Of a DNA stretch of 64,000 nt, positions 31,773-42,882 are shown piece by piece (within the stretch, counting starts at the first letter, position 1; the number at the start of each line of letters is the position of its first letter). The notes below the pieces were generated by a model. The model ran no database searches, was not told where the DNA came from, and saw only the letters and a list, made by a program, of their open reading frames with translations. The position numbers were made by a program, and so were the translations under genes. Origin of the DNA: Microbacterium maritypicum. GTDB taxonomy: Bacteria > Actinomycetota > Actinomycetes > Actinomycetales > Microbacteriaceae. The stretch is from positions 1 to 64,000 of the forward strand of contig NZ_WAAQ01000001.1 in NCBI RefSeq assembly GCF_008868125.1. Direction: 5' to 3'.

Positions 31773-34700
31773 ATGCATTCTCAGACCAGCACGTCCGGTG
31801 CCATCCAGCGAGTGCGCGAGCGGCGGCGCGAATCGTTCCTCGCTCGTCTTCGGCTCTCCCGGGCGCGTCGCAAGCCCTTCGCCGTCGTCGCACTGCTGAC
31901 GCTCGTGCTGGCGGGTCTCGTCGTTCCTGCGACGACGGCGGCGGCCGCCCCCGGTGACGCCGCCCAGCTCTACCTCGGCCCGTCGTTCGAGGCCGCGGTG
32001 GTGGGATCCGACAAGGATCTGACCGCGCCGACCGAGTGCCCATCGAACTCCGTGCTCACGGGAGTGCGGACCGAGAACCGCCAGAACATCAACCCGACCA
32101 GCGCGAATGCCATCCTGACGCGCTTCGCCGTGCAGTGCTCGACGATCACGGTGAGCAACGCCGGCGTCGTCACCGGCACCGTGAACCCGACGTGGATCAA
32201 CGGCCCGGTCTACGACCAGAGCCGGGGCAACCTGCAGACCGGCACGTGCCCCGCCAACACGTTCGTGCATCGCATCACCGGCACGACCTTCGTCGGCGAC
32301 GGGGTGGCGCGCTGGCCGTCCTCCGTCCAGATCACCTGCCGACCGATGATCCTCACCGCAGCCGGGCAGCTCCGTGTCAACCTGGCGGCCACCCCGACGG
32401 TGCTGACCATCGGCGAGAACTTCAACACCACCGGGGGGCTCCAGACTCCGACCCCTCGCTGCGGTCCCGGGACCACGACCGGCACGAGCGACATCGTGGT
32501 GCGCGGCTACCGCGCGCAGAGCGGCGGCGAGGGCATCGACGGATTCAACCCCTCGTGCGCCACCATCCCGGACGACTTCGGCGATGCTCCCGCCAGCTAC
32601 GGCTCCGCCTCCCACGAGCTGAACGCCGCGACGTATCTCGGATGGTCCGCCGACACCGAGGCGGCGATGCAGTACAGCGCGAACGCGACCGGTGACAACC
32701 AGGTCGGCGGCGCGGCCCCGAACCAGTTCATCAACGACGAGAACGGCGTCTCGACGTTCGGGCCCATCACGGCCGGCATCACGAGCAGCTACTCCGTGTC
32801 GGTGCTGGTGGCGAACAAGGCGCCGGGAACGAACGCGACCCTCGTCGGCTGGGTCGACTTCAACCGGAACGGTGTCTTCGACGCCAACGAGGGCGTCTCC
32901 GCGCCCGTGCCTGCAGGAACTGCGGATGGTTCGTCCGTCACGCTCACGTGGCCGGGGATCATCTCCCAGACGGTCGCCGGCCCGACGTTCGCGCGATTCC
33001 GGATCGCGAACGGCACGGATCTGACGACGGCGACCCCGACGGGTGCCGCCATCACCGGCGAGGTGGAGGACTACGCCCTCACCATCGCCGCCGTGAATCC
33101 GGGGATCTCGCTGGTCAAGTCCGCGACACCCTCCGGCCCGGAGGCCTTCACCGTCGGGCAGGTCATCGACTACTCGTTCTTGGTGACCAACACGGGCGAC
33201 GTGACTCTCACCGGCGTCGCGGTCACCGAGACCGCGTTCGACGGCTCGGGGACGATCTCGCCGGCAGTGTGTCCGACGACGACCCTCGCCGCCGGCGCCT
33301 CGACGACCTGCACGGCGAGCTATACGCTCACACAGGCCGACATCGACAGAGGCTCCCTCTCCAACACGGCGACGGCGACGGGAACACCTCCGGGCATCCT
33401 CGTTCCTCCGGTGTCTCCCCCCTCCACTGTGACGGTGCCCGCCGCGGCGGCCCCGGCGTTGACGGTGGTCAAGAGTGCGGACACGACGGAGATCACTTCG
33501 GCGGGTCAGACGATTGCGTATTCGTTCCTGGTGACGAACACCGGCAATGTGACGTTGACGGATGTGAGTGTGGATGAGACGGCGTTCACGGGGACGGGGA
33601 CTGCTCCGGTGGTCACGTGTCCGGCGGGTGCGGCATCATTGGCTCCCGAGGCAGCGGTCACGTGCACGGCGACGTATACGACGACGGCAGCCGATTACCG
33701 CACCGATTCGCTCGACAACACGGCGACGGCGACGGGTACTCCGCCGTCGGGTGAGCCGCCGGTGTCTCCGCCGTCGACTCTGGAGATTCCGGTGGTGCCG
33801 GCTCCGGGGATCACGGTGGTGAAGTCGGCGGATGCGACGGAGATCAGTTCGGCGGGTCAGACGATCGGGTATTCGTTCCTGGTGACGAACACCGGCAATG
33901 TCACTCTCACCGATGTGAGTGTGGATGAGACGGCGTTCACGGGGACGGGCACCGCTCCGGTGGTGACGTGTCCGGCGGGTGCGGCGTCGCTCGCGCCGGG
34001 GGCCAGCGTGACGTGCACGGCGACGTATACGACGACGGCAGACGACTACCGCACCGACTCGCTCGACAACACGGCGACGGCGACGGGTACTCCGCCGTCG
34101 GGTGAGCCGCCGGTGTCTCCGCCGTCGACTCTGGAGATTCCGGTGGTGCCGGCTCCGGCGTTGACGGTGGTGAAGTCGGCGGACACGACGGAGATCAGTT
34201 CGGCGGGTCAGACGATCGGGTATTCGTTCCTGGTCACGAACACCGGCAATGTGACGCTGACGGATGTGAGTGTGGATGAGACGGCGTTCACGGGGACGGG
34301 GACTGCTCCGGTGGTGACGTGCCCGGCGGGTGCGGCGTCGTTGGCTCCGGAGGCAGCGGTGACGTGTACGGCGTCGTATGTGGTGACGCAGGCGGATGTG
34401 GATGCGGGTGGCGTGTCGAACACGGCGACGGCGACGGGTACTCCGCCGTCGGGTGAGCCGCCGGTGTCTCCGCCGTCGACTCTGGAGATTCCGGTGGTGC
34501 CGGCTCCGGGGATCACGATGGTGAAGTCGGCGAGCCCGAATACGGCTGATGCGTATGTGGTGGGTCAGGAGATCACGTATTCGTTCGTGGTGACCAACAC
34601 CGGCAATGTCACTCTCACGGATGTGAGGGTGGATGAGGGTGTGTTCACCGGTTCGGGGTCGTTGTCGGCGATCACGTGTCCGGCGGGTGCGGCCTCGCTC

Positions 34701-37700
34701 GCGCCGGGTCTTCAGGTGGTGTGCACGGCGTCGTATGTGCTGACGCAGGCGGATGTCGATTCCGGGAGCCTGTCGAACACGGCCACCGCGACCGGTACCC
34801 CGCCGACGGGCGAGCCCCCTGTCTCACCTCCGTCGACGACCGAGGTGCCGGTGGACCCGGCCCCGGCGTTGACCGTTGTGAAGTCGGCGGATGCGGACGG
34901 GCTCACATCGGCGGGTCAGACGGTCGAGTATTCGTTCCTGGTCACCAACACGGGCAACGTCACCCTCACCGACGTGAGCGTCGATGAGACGGCGTTCACG
35001 GGGACGGGCACCGCTCCCGTGGTCACGTGTCCGGCGGGAGCCGCGACTATGTTGCCGGGGGCTGCGGTCACGTGCACGGCGTCGTACGTCGTCACGCAGG
35101 CCGACCTGGACTCCGGAGGCGTGTCGAACACGGCCACGGCGACGGGCACTCCGCCTTCCGGCGAACCGCCGGTGTCGCCCCCGTCCACTCTGGAGATCCC
35201 GGCGGACCCGGCCCCGGGATTGACGGTGGTGAAGTCTGCTGATCTGGACGAGTTGTCGGCAGCGGGTCAGACGATCGAGTATTCCTTCCTGGTCACGAAC
35301 ACCGGCAACGTCACCCTCACCGACGTGAGTGTGGATGAGACGGCCTTCACCGGGACGGGGACCGCTCCGGTGGTGACGTGCCCGGCGGGTGCGGCGTCGC
35401 TGGCTCCGGGAGCCGACGTGACGTGCACGGCGTCGTATGTGGTGACGCAGGCGGATGTCGATTCCGGAGGCGTGTCGAACACGGCCACCGCGACGGGTAC
35501 CCCGCCGTCGGGCGAGCCCCCCGTCTCACCCCCATCCACCACCGACGTCCCGGCGGAGCGGGCCCCGGCGTTGACGGTGGTCAAGAGTGCTGACACGACG
35601 GAGATCACTTCGGCGGGTCAGACGATTGCGTATTCGTTCCTGGTGTCGAACACCGGCAATGTGACGCTGACGGATGTGTCGGTGGCGGAGACGGCCTTCA
35701 CCGGGACGGGGACCGCTCCGGTGGTCACCTGCCCGGCGGGTGCGGCGTCGCTCGCACCGGGAGCCGATGTCACGTGCACGGCGTCGTATGTGGTGACGCA
35801 GGCGGATGTCGATTCCGGAGGCGTGTCGAACACAGCGACGGCGACGGGTACCCCGCCGTCGGGCGAGCCCCCCGTCTCACCCCCATCGACGATCGAGGTC
35901 CCGGCGGAGCCGGCTCCGGCGTTGACGGTGGTCAAGTCGGCGGACACGACGGAGATCACCTCGGCGGGTCAGACGATCGGGTATTCCTTCCTGGTCACGA
36001 ACACCGGCAATGTCACCCTCACCGACGTGAGTGTGGATGAGACGGCCTTCACCGGGACCGGGACCGCTCCGGTGGTCACCTGCCCGGCGGGTGCGGCCTC
36101 GCTCGCACCGGGAGCCGATGTCACGTGCACGGCGTCGTACGTCGTCACGCAGGCCGACCTGGACTCCGGAGGTGTGTCGAACACGGCGACGGCGACGGGT
36201 ACTCCGCCTTCGGGCGAGCCCCCCGTCTCACCCCCATCGACGACCGAAGTCCCGGCGGTGCCGGCTCCAGGGATCACGGTGGTCAAGAGCGCTGACACGA
36301 CGGAGATCACTTCGGCGGGTCAGACGATCGGGTATTCGTTCCTGGTCACGAACACCGGCAATGTGACGCTGACGGATGTGAGTGTGGATGAGACGGCGTT
36401 CACGGGGACGGGGACTGCTCCGGTGGTGACGTGCCCGGCGGGTGCGGCGTCGTTGGCTCCGGAGGCAGCGGTGACGTGTACGGCGTCGTATGTGGTGACG
36501 CAGGCGGATGTGGATGCGGGTGGCGTGTCGAACACGGCGACGGCGACGGGTACTCCGCCGTCGGGTGAGCCGCCGGTGTCTCCGCCGTCGACTCTGGAGA
36601 TTCCGGTGGTGCCGGCTCCGGGGATCACGATGGTGAAGTCGGCGAGCCCGAATACGGCTGATGCGTATGTGGTGGGTCAGGAGATCACGTACTCGTTCGT
36701 GGTGACCAACACCGGCAATGTCACTCTCACGGATGTGAGGGTGGATGAGGGTGTGTTCACCGGTTCGGGGTCGTTGTCCGCGATCACGTGTCCGGCGGGT
36801 GCGGCCTCGCTCGCGCCGGGTCTTCAGGTGGTGTGCACGGCGTCGTATGTGCTGACGCAGGCGGATGTCGATTCCGGGAGCGTATCGAACACGGCCACCG
36901 CGACCGGTACCCCGCCGACGGGCGAGCCCCCCGTCTCACCTCCGTCGACGACCGAGGTCCCGGCGGACCCTGCTCCCGGAGTGAGCATCGTGAAGTCCGC
37001 GACGCCGGAGACGATGACGACCGTGGGGCAGACGCTCACGTACTCGTTCGTGGTCACCAACACGGGCAACGTCACCCTCACCGACGTGAGCGTCGATGAG
37101 ACGGCGTTCACGGGGACGGGCACCGCTCCCGTGGTCACGTGCCCGGCAGGAGCCGCGAGTATCCTGCCCGGCCAGTTCGTCACCTGCACGGCGGAGTATC
37201 AGACGACGCAGGCCGACGTGGATTCCGGGCTGCTGACGAACACCGCCACCGCGACGGGTACGCCGCCTTCCGGTGAGCCGCCGGTGTCGCCGCCGTCGAC
37301 GGTCGAGGTGCCCTTCGACGGCACCAACTCGCTCGGACTCGAGAAGCGCGCGAATCCGGTCGACGTCAACGGGAACGGCGTGATCGATCCGGGTGATCGC
37401 ATCGAGTGGACGATCATCGTGACGAACACCGGCGCTCAGACGGTCGCCGACATCGTGGTGTCCGACCCCACCGCGGGTGCGGTCTCGTGTCCGCAGACCA
37501 GCCTCGCCTCCGGAGCGCAGATGACCTGCACCGTGCCCGCGCACACCGTCACCGCTGCCGACGTGCGAAACGGACAGGTGCGCAATGTGGCCACGGCAAC
37601 GGGAACCACGCCCGGTGGGGACCCGATCGACCCGCCGACCTCGGAGACGACCACACGGGTCTTCCCGTCGCCGCCGCCCACCCTCGCGGTGACCGGCGGA

Positions 37701-37781
37701 ACGCTCTCGGCCGGTCTGCTCCTCGGAGGGTTGATGCTGGTCGTCGGGTCGGCGCTCATCCGGCGTCGTCGACTGACCTGA
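31773..37781 (+). CDS. Giant LAxTG-anchored surface protein with DUF7507/DUF11-type repeats
   Basis: 2002 residues. Signal peptide (about 35-62), a unique N-terminal domain (about 65-265), a GEVED-type domain (about 270-440, ending TGEVEDYALTI), then 12 repeats of 117-119 residues (from about 444), each built as VVKSAD...SAGQTI.YSFLVTNTGN and SNTATATGTPPSGEPP. A 13th divergent repeat follows, then LAVTG, a TM segment and RRRR. This gives a rigid wall-anchored stalk presenting the N-terminal domains; adhesion or matrix contact is the likely role. GAGGGGG precedes the ATG. Repeat ends (PPVSPPST) resemble hinge linkers. The fragment at 1-322 belongs to the same class. Confidence 0.9.
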   Translation: MHSQTSTSGAIQRVRERRRESFLARLRLSRARRKPFAVVALLTLVLAGLVVPATTAAAAPGDAAQLYLGPSFEAAVVGSDKDLTAPTECPSNSVLTGVRTENRQNINPTSANAILTRFAVQCSTITVSNAGVVTGTVNPTWINGPVYDQSRGNLQTGTCPANTFVHRITGTTFVGDGVARWPSSVQITCRPMILTAAGQLRVNLAATPTVLTIGENFNTTGGLQTPTPRCGPGTTTGTSDIVVRGYRAQSGGEGIDGFNPSCATIPDDFGDAPASYGSASHELNAATYLGWSADTEAAMQYSANATGDNQVGGAAPNQFINDENGVSTFGPITAGITSSYSVSVLVANKAPGTNATLVGWVDFNRNGVFDANEGVSAPVPAGTADGSSVTLTWPGIISQTVAGPTFARFRIANGTDLTTATPTGAAITGEVEDYALTIAAVNPGISLVKSATPSGPEAFTVGQVIDYSFLVTNTGDVTLTGVAVTETAFDGSGTISPAVCPTTTLAAGASTTCTASYTLTQADIDRGSLSNTATATGTPPGILVPPVSPPSTVTVPAAAAPALTVVKSADTTEITSAGQTIAYSFLVTNTGNVTLTDVSVDETAFTGTGTAPVVTCPAGAASLAPEAAVTCTATYTTTAADYRTDSLDNTATATGTPPSGEPPVSPPSTLEIPVVPAPGITVVKSADATEISSAGQTIGYSFLVTNTGNVTLTDVSVDETAFTGTGTAPVVTCPAGAASLAPGASVTCTATYTTTADDYRTDSLDNTATATGTPPSGEPPVSPPSTLEIPVVPAPALTVVKSADTTEISSAGQTIGYSFLVTNTGNVTLTDVSVDETAFTGTGTAPVVTCPAGAASLAPEAAVTCTASYVVTQADVDAGGVSNTATATGTPPSGEPPVSPPSTLEIPVVPAPGITMVKSASPNTADAYVVGQEITYSFVVTNTGNVTLTDVRVDEGVFTGSGSLSAITCPAGAASLAPGLQVVCTASYVLTQADVDSGSLSNTATATGTPPTGEPPVSPPSTTEVPVDPAPALTVVKSADADGLTSAGQTVEYSFLVTNTGNVTLTDVSVDETAFTGTGTAPVVTCPAGAATMLPGAAVTCTASYVVTQADLDSGGVSNTATATGTPPSGEPPVSPPSTLEIPADPAPGLTVVKSADLDELSAAGQTIEYSFLVTNTGNVTLTDVSVDETAFTGTGTAPVVTCPAGAASLAPGADVTCTASYVVTQADVDSGGVSNTATATGTPPSGEPPVSPPSTTDVPAERAPALTVVKSADTTEITSAGQTIAYSFLVSNTGNVTLTDVSVAETAFTGTGTAPVVTCPAGAASLAPGADVTCTASYVVTQADVDSGGVSNTATATGTPPSGEPPVSPPSTIEVPAEPAPALTVVKSADTTEITSAGQTIGYSFLVTNTGNVTLTDVSVDETAFTGTGTAPVVTCPAGAASLAPGADVTCTASYVVTQADLDSGGVSNTATATGTPPSGEPPVSPPSTTEVPAVPAPGITVVKSADTTEITSAGQTIGYSFLVTNTGNVTLTDVSVDETAFTGTGTAPVVTCPAGAASLAPEAAVTCTASYVVTQADVDAGGVSNTATATGTPPSGEPPVSPPSTLEIPVVPAPGITMVKSASPNTADAYVVGQEITYSFVVTNTGNVTLTDVRVDEGVFTGSGSLSAITCPAGAASLAPGLQVVCTASYVLTQADVDSGSVSNTATATGTPPTGEPPVSPPSTTEVPADPAPGVSIVKSATPETMTTVGQTLTYSFVVTNTGNVTLTDVSVDETAFTGTGTAPVVTCPAGAASILPGQFVTCTAEYQTTQADVDSGLLTNTATATGTPPSGEPPVSPPSTVEVPFDGTNSLGLEKRANPVDVNGNGVIDPGDRIEWTIIVTNTGAQTVADIVVSDPTAGAVSCPQTSLASGAQMTCTVPAHTVTAADVRNGQVRNVATATGTTPGGDPIDPPTSETTTRVFPSPPPTLAVTGGTLSAGLLLGGLMLVVGSALIRRRRLT
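33102..37668 (+). repeat. Array of 12 close and 1 divergent ~351-bp coding repeats
   Basis: Unit starts: 33102, 33456, 33807, 34158, 34509, 34866, 35217, 35568, 35919, 36270, 36621, 36978; a divergent 13th unit covers about 37323-37668. Most units are 351 bp; the fifth and eleventh are 357 bp. Units 4-5 (34158-34865) and 10-11 (36270-36977) are almost identical in DNA, at a distance of 2112 bp. Confidence 0.92.
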
Positions 37782-37812
37782 CCCTGAGCGCCTGATCGTG
37801 AGGCGCAGTGCA

Positions 37813-37848
37813 GGCCCACGAGCTGGTCCCACGACCAGCTCGTGGGCC
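37813..37848. terminator. Bidirectional terminator after the giant surface-protein gene
   Basis: Perfect 16-bp stem (37813-37828 with 37833-37848) with a CCAC loop, between converging stops at 37781 and 37866. Confidence 0.88.
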
Positions 37849-37865
37849 CGCACGGCCGACCGGCG

Positions 37866-38798
37866 TCAGACGAAGCGGACGGTCTGCTGCAGTCGGGTGC
37901 GCACGTCGAACAGTTCGTTCCCGCCGATCGCCCGCGCCTGCGGAACGCCCTGACGCAACACCATCGCCAGCGCGCTGCGGCGCACGACGACGACCGGAAC
38001 GCCGCGGCTCGTGCCGAGCGGTGTGACGGCCTGCGCGAGGTCGTCGTCGGGCAGCACGATGATCGCACCGCTGAAGCGCACGCGGGCGGTCTTGGCGATC
38101 GAGCGCATCCGACCGAGGGCAGCCGTGACCGGCGCGCGGGTTCCCAGGCTCGGCCCGGTGATCTCGCCGCGCCGGAAGCCGACCACCCCTCCGAAGTCCT
38201 CCGACATCACCCCGTACAGGCCGGAGGGGCCCAGCACCACATGGTCGAGCTTGTCGTCGGCATCCGTCCCCACGGCCACGTCGTGCCACACCGTGAAGCC
38301 CATGCCGAGGTCGGAGACCGTGCGCGCCGTGGCCTCTTCCGCCAGGGCATCGGCGAGCAGTCGGCGCAGATCGCGGGGAGCCGAGCGCACCAGGGCGGGG
38401 TCGTAGGGGTCGGGGACCTCGACGCCACGGCCCGCCCATTCGCGGATGAGGACGAGGTAGCGCTCACGACGCCATCCGCCGGGGTGGCCGTAGGAGCGGG
38501 CGCGCGGACGGGTGTCGGTGCGCGCTGCCTGAGGGCGCCATCCGCTCCACCCGGTGTCGGCGTCGGGTGTCGCCGCTGACGCCACACCTGAGCGGCGGTC
38601 GTAGGCGGCACGGCTCTCGACGGTGCCGACCAGCTCCCACGCGCGCTGCACCTGGATGAAGATCGCGGCGTCGCCACCGGCGTCCGGGTGCGTCTGGCGC
38701 AGCCGCAGACGGTAGGCGCGGCGCAGCTCGGCGTCGTCGACGGAGGGGTCGACCCCGAGGATCTCGTAGGCCGAGGCCGAGAGCGGACTGTCGAACAT
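37866..38798 (-). CDS. J-domain protein fused to a NERD-like nuclease-related domain
   Basis: 310 residues. A DnaJ J-domain (about 8-68: AYEILGVDPSVDDAELRRAYRLRLRQTHPDAGG, with the HPD motif) is joined by a variable linker (70-110) to a C-terminal domain (about 120-305). That domain's DHVVLGPSGLYGVMSEDFGG core resembles the NERD fold (D-H-V-V-x-G-x-x-G). The Lys/Gln of active NERD domains is not evident. J-domain contact with DnaK is expected; the second domain may bind nucleic acid. No dnaK nearby. Confidence 0.75.
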   Translation of the reverse strand: MFDSPLSASAYEILGVDPSVDDAELRRAYRLRLRQTHPDAGGDAAIFIQVQRAWELVGTVESRAAYDRRSGVASAATPDADTGWSGWRPQAARTDTRPRARSYGHPGGWRRERYLVLIREWAGRGVEVPDPYDPALVRSAPRDLRRLLADALAEEATARTVSDLGMGFTVWHDVAVGTDADDKLDHVVLGPSGLYGVMSEDFGGVVGFRRGEITGPSLGTRAPVTAALGRMRSIAKTARVRFSGAIIVLPDDDLAQAVTPLGTSRGVPVVVVRRSALAMVLRQGVPQARAIGGNELFDVRTRLQQTVRFV

Positions 38799-38869
38799 CG
38801 CTCTCCCTCCGCGACCGCGGCATCCAGGATATCCGTCGTTCGTTGTGGTTTCGCCGATGCCCGTCGGTG

Positions 38870-39532
38870 TCAGGCGGGCACGTCGACGATGCGCTCGACA
38901 CCGAGGACAGGCGCGATCGCACCCGCGGATGCCGCGGCCAGATCATCGACGAGCCGGGGGACTTCGGCCTCGGGGACCCACAGCTCGAGCGTGGCCATCG
39001 CGGCATAGCTCGGCGCGCCCAGCGTCGCACCATGATGGACCGCCCAGTCGCGCAGCAGATTGTCGTAGCGGCCGGCGTCTGCGTGCGGCACCTCGAGCGT
39101 CACCTGCCGGAGGGCTGCCCGCCGCACGAGGGACGCCAGATCGAGTGCCTCAGACACGGCGGACGAGTAGGCGCGCACGAGGCCTCCCGCCCCGAGCTTC
39201 ACACCGCCGAAGTAGCGGGTCACCACCGCGACCACATCGGTCAGCTCGCGCCGACGCAGCACCTCGAGCATCGGTATCCCCGCGGTGCCGGAGGGCTCGC
39301 CGTCATCCGAGGACCGCGCCTGATCGCCGAGCAGACCCGTCACCATCGCGGTGCAGTTATGGTTGGCGTCCCAGGCCCTCTTCCGGATGGCGGCGATCAC
39401 GGTGTCGGCCTGCTCGACCGAGGAGACGGGCTCGATGCGGGTGAGGAAGCGTGACTTGCGGATGACGGTCTCGTGCTCGACAGCGGACGCGATGGTCGCG
39501 GGATAGCTGCGGGCGGAGATCACCCGCCTCAC
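38870..39532 (-). CDS. yigZ: YigZ/IMPACT family protein
   Basis: 220 residues, GTG start. The IMPACT N-domain (about 15-130) shows IRKSRFLTRIEPVSS, ANHNCTAMV, SSDDGEPSGTAGIPMLEVL and TRYFGGVKLGAGGLVRAY, all family signatures. A C-terminal DUF1949-like domain (140-205) follows. Probably linked to translation or stress control, as for YigZ/YvyE. 21 bases downstream of the aldo/keto reductase and in the same direction. Confidence 0.92.
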   Translation of the reverse strand: MRRVISARSYPATIASAVEHETVIRKSRFLTRIEPVSSVEQADTVIAAIRKRAWDANHNCTAMVTGLLGDQARSSDDGEPSGTAGIPMLEVLRRRELTDVVAVVTRYFGGVKLGAGGLVRAYSSAVSEALDLASLVRRAALRQVTLEVPHADAGRYDNLLRDWAVHHGATLGAPSYAAMATLELWVPEAEVPRLVDDLAAASAGAIAPVLGVERIVDVPA

Positions 39533-39553
39533 GATACCGAGGCCGCGGAGGAC

Positions 39554-40705
<1,152 letters not shown>

Positions 40706-40755
40706 TCAGCCCCCCGCCCGATCCTCGGAAGGGCGGCGACGGCTGGACTGGATCC

Positions 40756-42882
40756 ATGCTCCGCACCCTCCGCTCTCTTCCCCTGTGGCTCACCTCGCGA
40801 CGCGGCGGGTGGATCTCCCTGCTGGTCGCCGTCGTGGCGTTCACCGCGCTCCTCGGGGCGCTCGGCCGGGCGTCGCTGCCCTCGGGCACCGATGTGGCTC
40901 CGCCGGATTCCGAGTCGGCCCGGACGGCCGCCCTCGCCGAGCAGTTCCCCGACGCGGATGAGTCCACGGTGCTGCTGGTCGCGTCCCGAGACGACGGTGA
41001 GCGACTCGCCGCCGACGACATCGCCGCCCTGCGTTCCCTCTCGGCAGAGGTCGAAGCGGAGACAGGGCACGAGCCGCACGGGCCGATCGTCAGCGAAGAC
41101 GAGAAGGCCGCGGTGCTGCAGGCGACGCTCACGCTCGCCGACGACGATGCCGCCGCAGAGGCCGTGCACGGTCTGCGCGACACCGTGACGGAGCATCCGA
41201 TCGAGGGGGTGAGCGTGCAGGTCACGGGTGGACCCGCGTTCGGTGTCGACGTCGCCTCCGCGTTCGACGGCGCCGACTTCACGCTGCTGATGGTGACACT
41301 CGGGATCGTCGCGCTGCTGCTCATCGTCACCTACCGCTCGCCCGTGCTGTGGATGATCCCCCTCGTCGTCGTCGCCCTCGCCGACCAGCTGGCGAACAAG
41401 GCCACCGCGGCGATCGGTGCCGGACTCGGGCTGCAGTTCGATTCCGGCATCGTGAGCGTGCTCGTGTTCGGCGCCGGGACGAACTATGCGCTCCTGTTGA
41501 TCTCGCGCTATCGCGAGGAACTCGCGCATGAGTCCGATCACCGTCGTGCGCTCGTCGGCGCGTGGCGCGCCACCGCACCCGCGATCGTCGCCTCGAACCT
41601 CACCGTGGTGCTCGCCCTGTCGACTCTCGCCCTCGCGGTGATCCCTGGCACGCGTGGACTCGGCATCGCCTCGGCCATCGGCCTTCTGATCGCCCTCGCC
41701 GCCGTGCTGCTGGTGTTGCCGCCCGCTCTCGCGGTGTGCGGCCGCCGCATCTTCTGGCCGTTCGCGCCGCGGGTCGGCGATGACGCGAAGACCGGTCGCG
41801 TGTGGGGTGCTGTCGCGCAGCGCGTCTCCCGGCGTCCGTGGGTGCCGCTGGTCGGCGGGCTGGCGTTGCTCGGTGTCTTCGCGGGTGGTCTCGCCGGAGC
41901 ATCCGTCGGGCTCACCCAGGTGGAGAAGTTCCGTGTCGCGTCGGAATCGGCAACGGGGCTCACGGTGCTGGGCGAGCACTTCCCCGCCGGTGAGGCTCAG
42001 CCGATGATCGTGATCGGTGACACGGCGGCAGCCGATGCGCTGGCCGGCGCGGTCGAAGACGTGCCGGGCGTGCTCCGGGTGTCGACGACCGGTGAGAGCA
42101 CCGATGGCGCACTCACGCGACTGATGGTCGTCGGGGAACCGGCGCCGGGCACCCCGGAGAGCCTCGATCTCGTGAGTGCAGTGCGAGAGGCCGCGGCCTC
42201 GGTGCCGGAGGCCGATGCCGTGGTCGGTGGTCCGGTGGCGGCGGATCTCGACGCGCGCGAGGGCAATCAGCGCGACCTGCAGCTGCTGGTCCCGCTCGTG
42301 CTCGCGGTCAGTCTGCTCGTCCTGATCGTGCTGCTGCGCTCCCTGGTGGCACCCGTGCTGCTGCTCTTGGTGAACATCCTCAGCGCCGTCGCCGCGATCG
42401 GCGCGGGCACCTGGCTGAGCCGGGTGCTGTTCGGATGGGATGCCCTCGACCTGCAGGTGCCGCTGCTGTCGTTCCTGTTCCTGGTGGCGCTCGGAATCGA
42501 CTACACGATCTTCCTGGTGCACCGGGCGCGCGTGGAGGCGCGGACGGTCGGCACGCGGCAGGGGATGGTCCGAGCGCTCACGGCGACGGGGGGCGTGATC
42601 ACCAGCGCCGGTGTCGTGCTCGCAGCGGTGTTCGCCGCCCTCGGGCTGCTGCCGCTGGTCACTCTCGGACAGATCGGGCTCATCGTCGGCATCGGCGTGC
42701 TCGTCGACACCTTCGTGGTGCGCACCCTCGTGGTCCCCGCGATCTTCGCGATCGTCGGGGATCGGATGTGGTGGCCGGGAAAGAGCGGTGCGGATGAATC
42801 CACCACCGATCGAGGTGCGCAGCGACCGCACGGGGGAGAATACGAGGATGCCGCAGTCGACACCTCTCCCGCCGCGAGCTGA
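40756..42882 (+). CDS. MMPL/RND-family exporter
   Basis: 708 residues, 11-12 TM helices in two similar halves. Each half has TM1, a large extracytoplasmic domain, then five helices; the proton-relay-type helices appear as FGAGTNYALLLISRYREEL and VALGIDYTIFLVHRARVEA (D-Y core in the second, N-Y in the first). Exports lipids or hydrophobic compounds; MmpL relatives transport cell-envelope lipids. Followed, with overlap, by its own two-component system, so expression may respond to envelope stress or to the transported compound. Confidence 0.9.
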   Translation: MLRTLRSLPLWLTSRRGGWISLLVAVVAFTALLGALGRASLPSGTDVAPPDSESARTAALAEQFPDADESTVLLVASRDDGERLAADDIAALRSLSAEVEAETGHEPHGPIVSEDEKAAVLQATLTLADDDAAAEAVHGLRDTVTEHPIEGVSVQVTGGPAFGVDVASAFDGADFTLLMVTLGIVALLLIVTYRSPVLWMIPLVVVALADQLANKATAAIGAGLGLQFDSGIVSVLVFGAGTNYALLLISRYREELAHESDHRRALVGAWRATAPAIVASNLTVVLALSTLALAVIPGTRGLGIASAIGLLIALAAVLLVLPPALAVCGRRIFWPFAPRVGDDAKTGRVWGAVAQRVSRRPWVPLVGGLALLGVFAGGLAGASVGLTQVEKFRVASESATGLTVLGEHFPAGEAQPMIVIGDTAAADALAGAVEDVPGVLRVSTTGESTDGALTRLMVVGEPAPGTPESLDLVSAVREAAASVPEADAVVGGPVAADLDAREGNQRDLQLLVPLVLAVSLLVLIVLLRSLVAPVLLLLVNILSAVAAIGAGTWLSRVLFGWDALDLQVPLLSFLFLVALGIDYTIFLVHRARVEARTVGTRQGMVRALTATGGVITSAGVVLAAVFAALGLLPLVTLGQIGLIVGIGVLVDTFVVRTLVVPAIFAIVGDRMWWPGKSGADESTTDRGAQRPHGGEYEDAAVDTSPAAS

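Noticed and set aside
33102..37316. Regular repeats as a CRISPR array
   Set aside because: The unit is 351 bp, lies in one continuous reading frame and has no spacer/repeat alternation.
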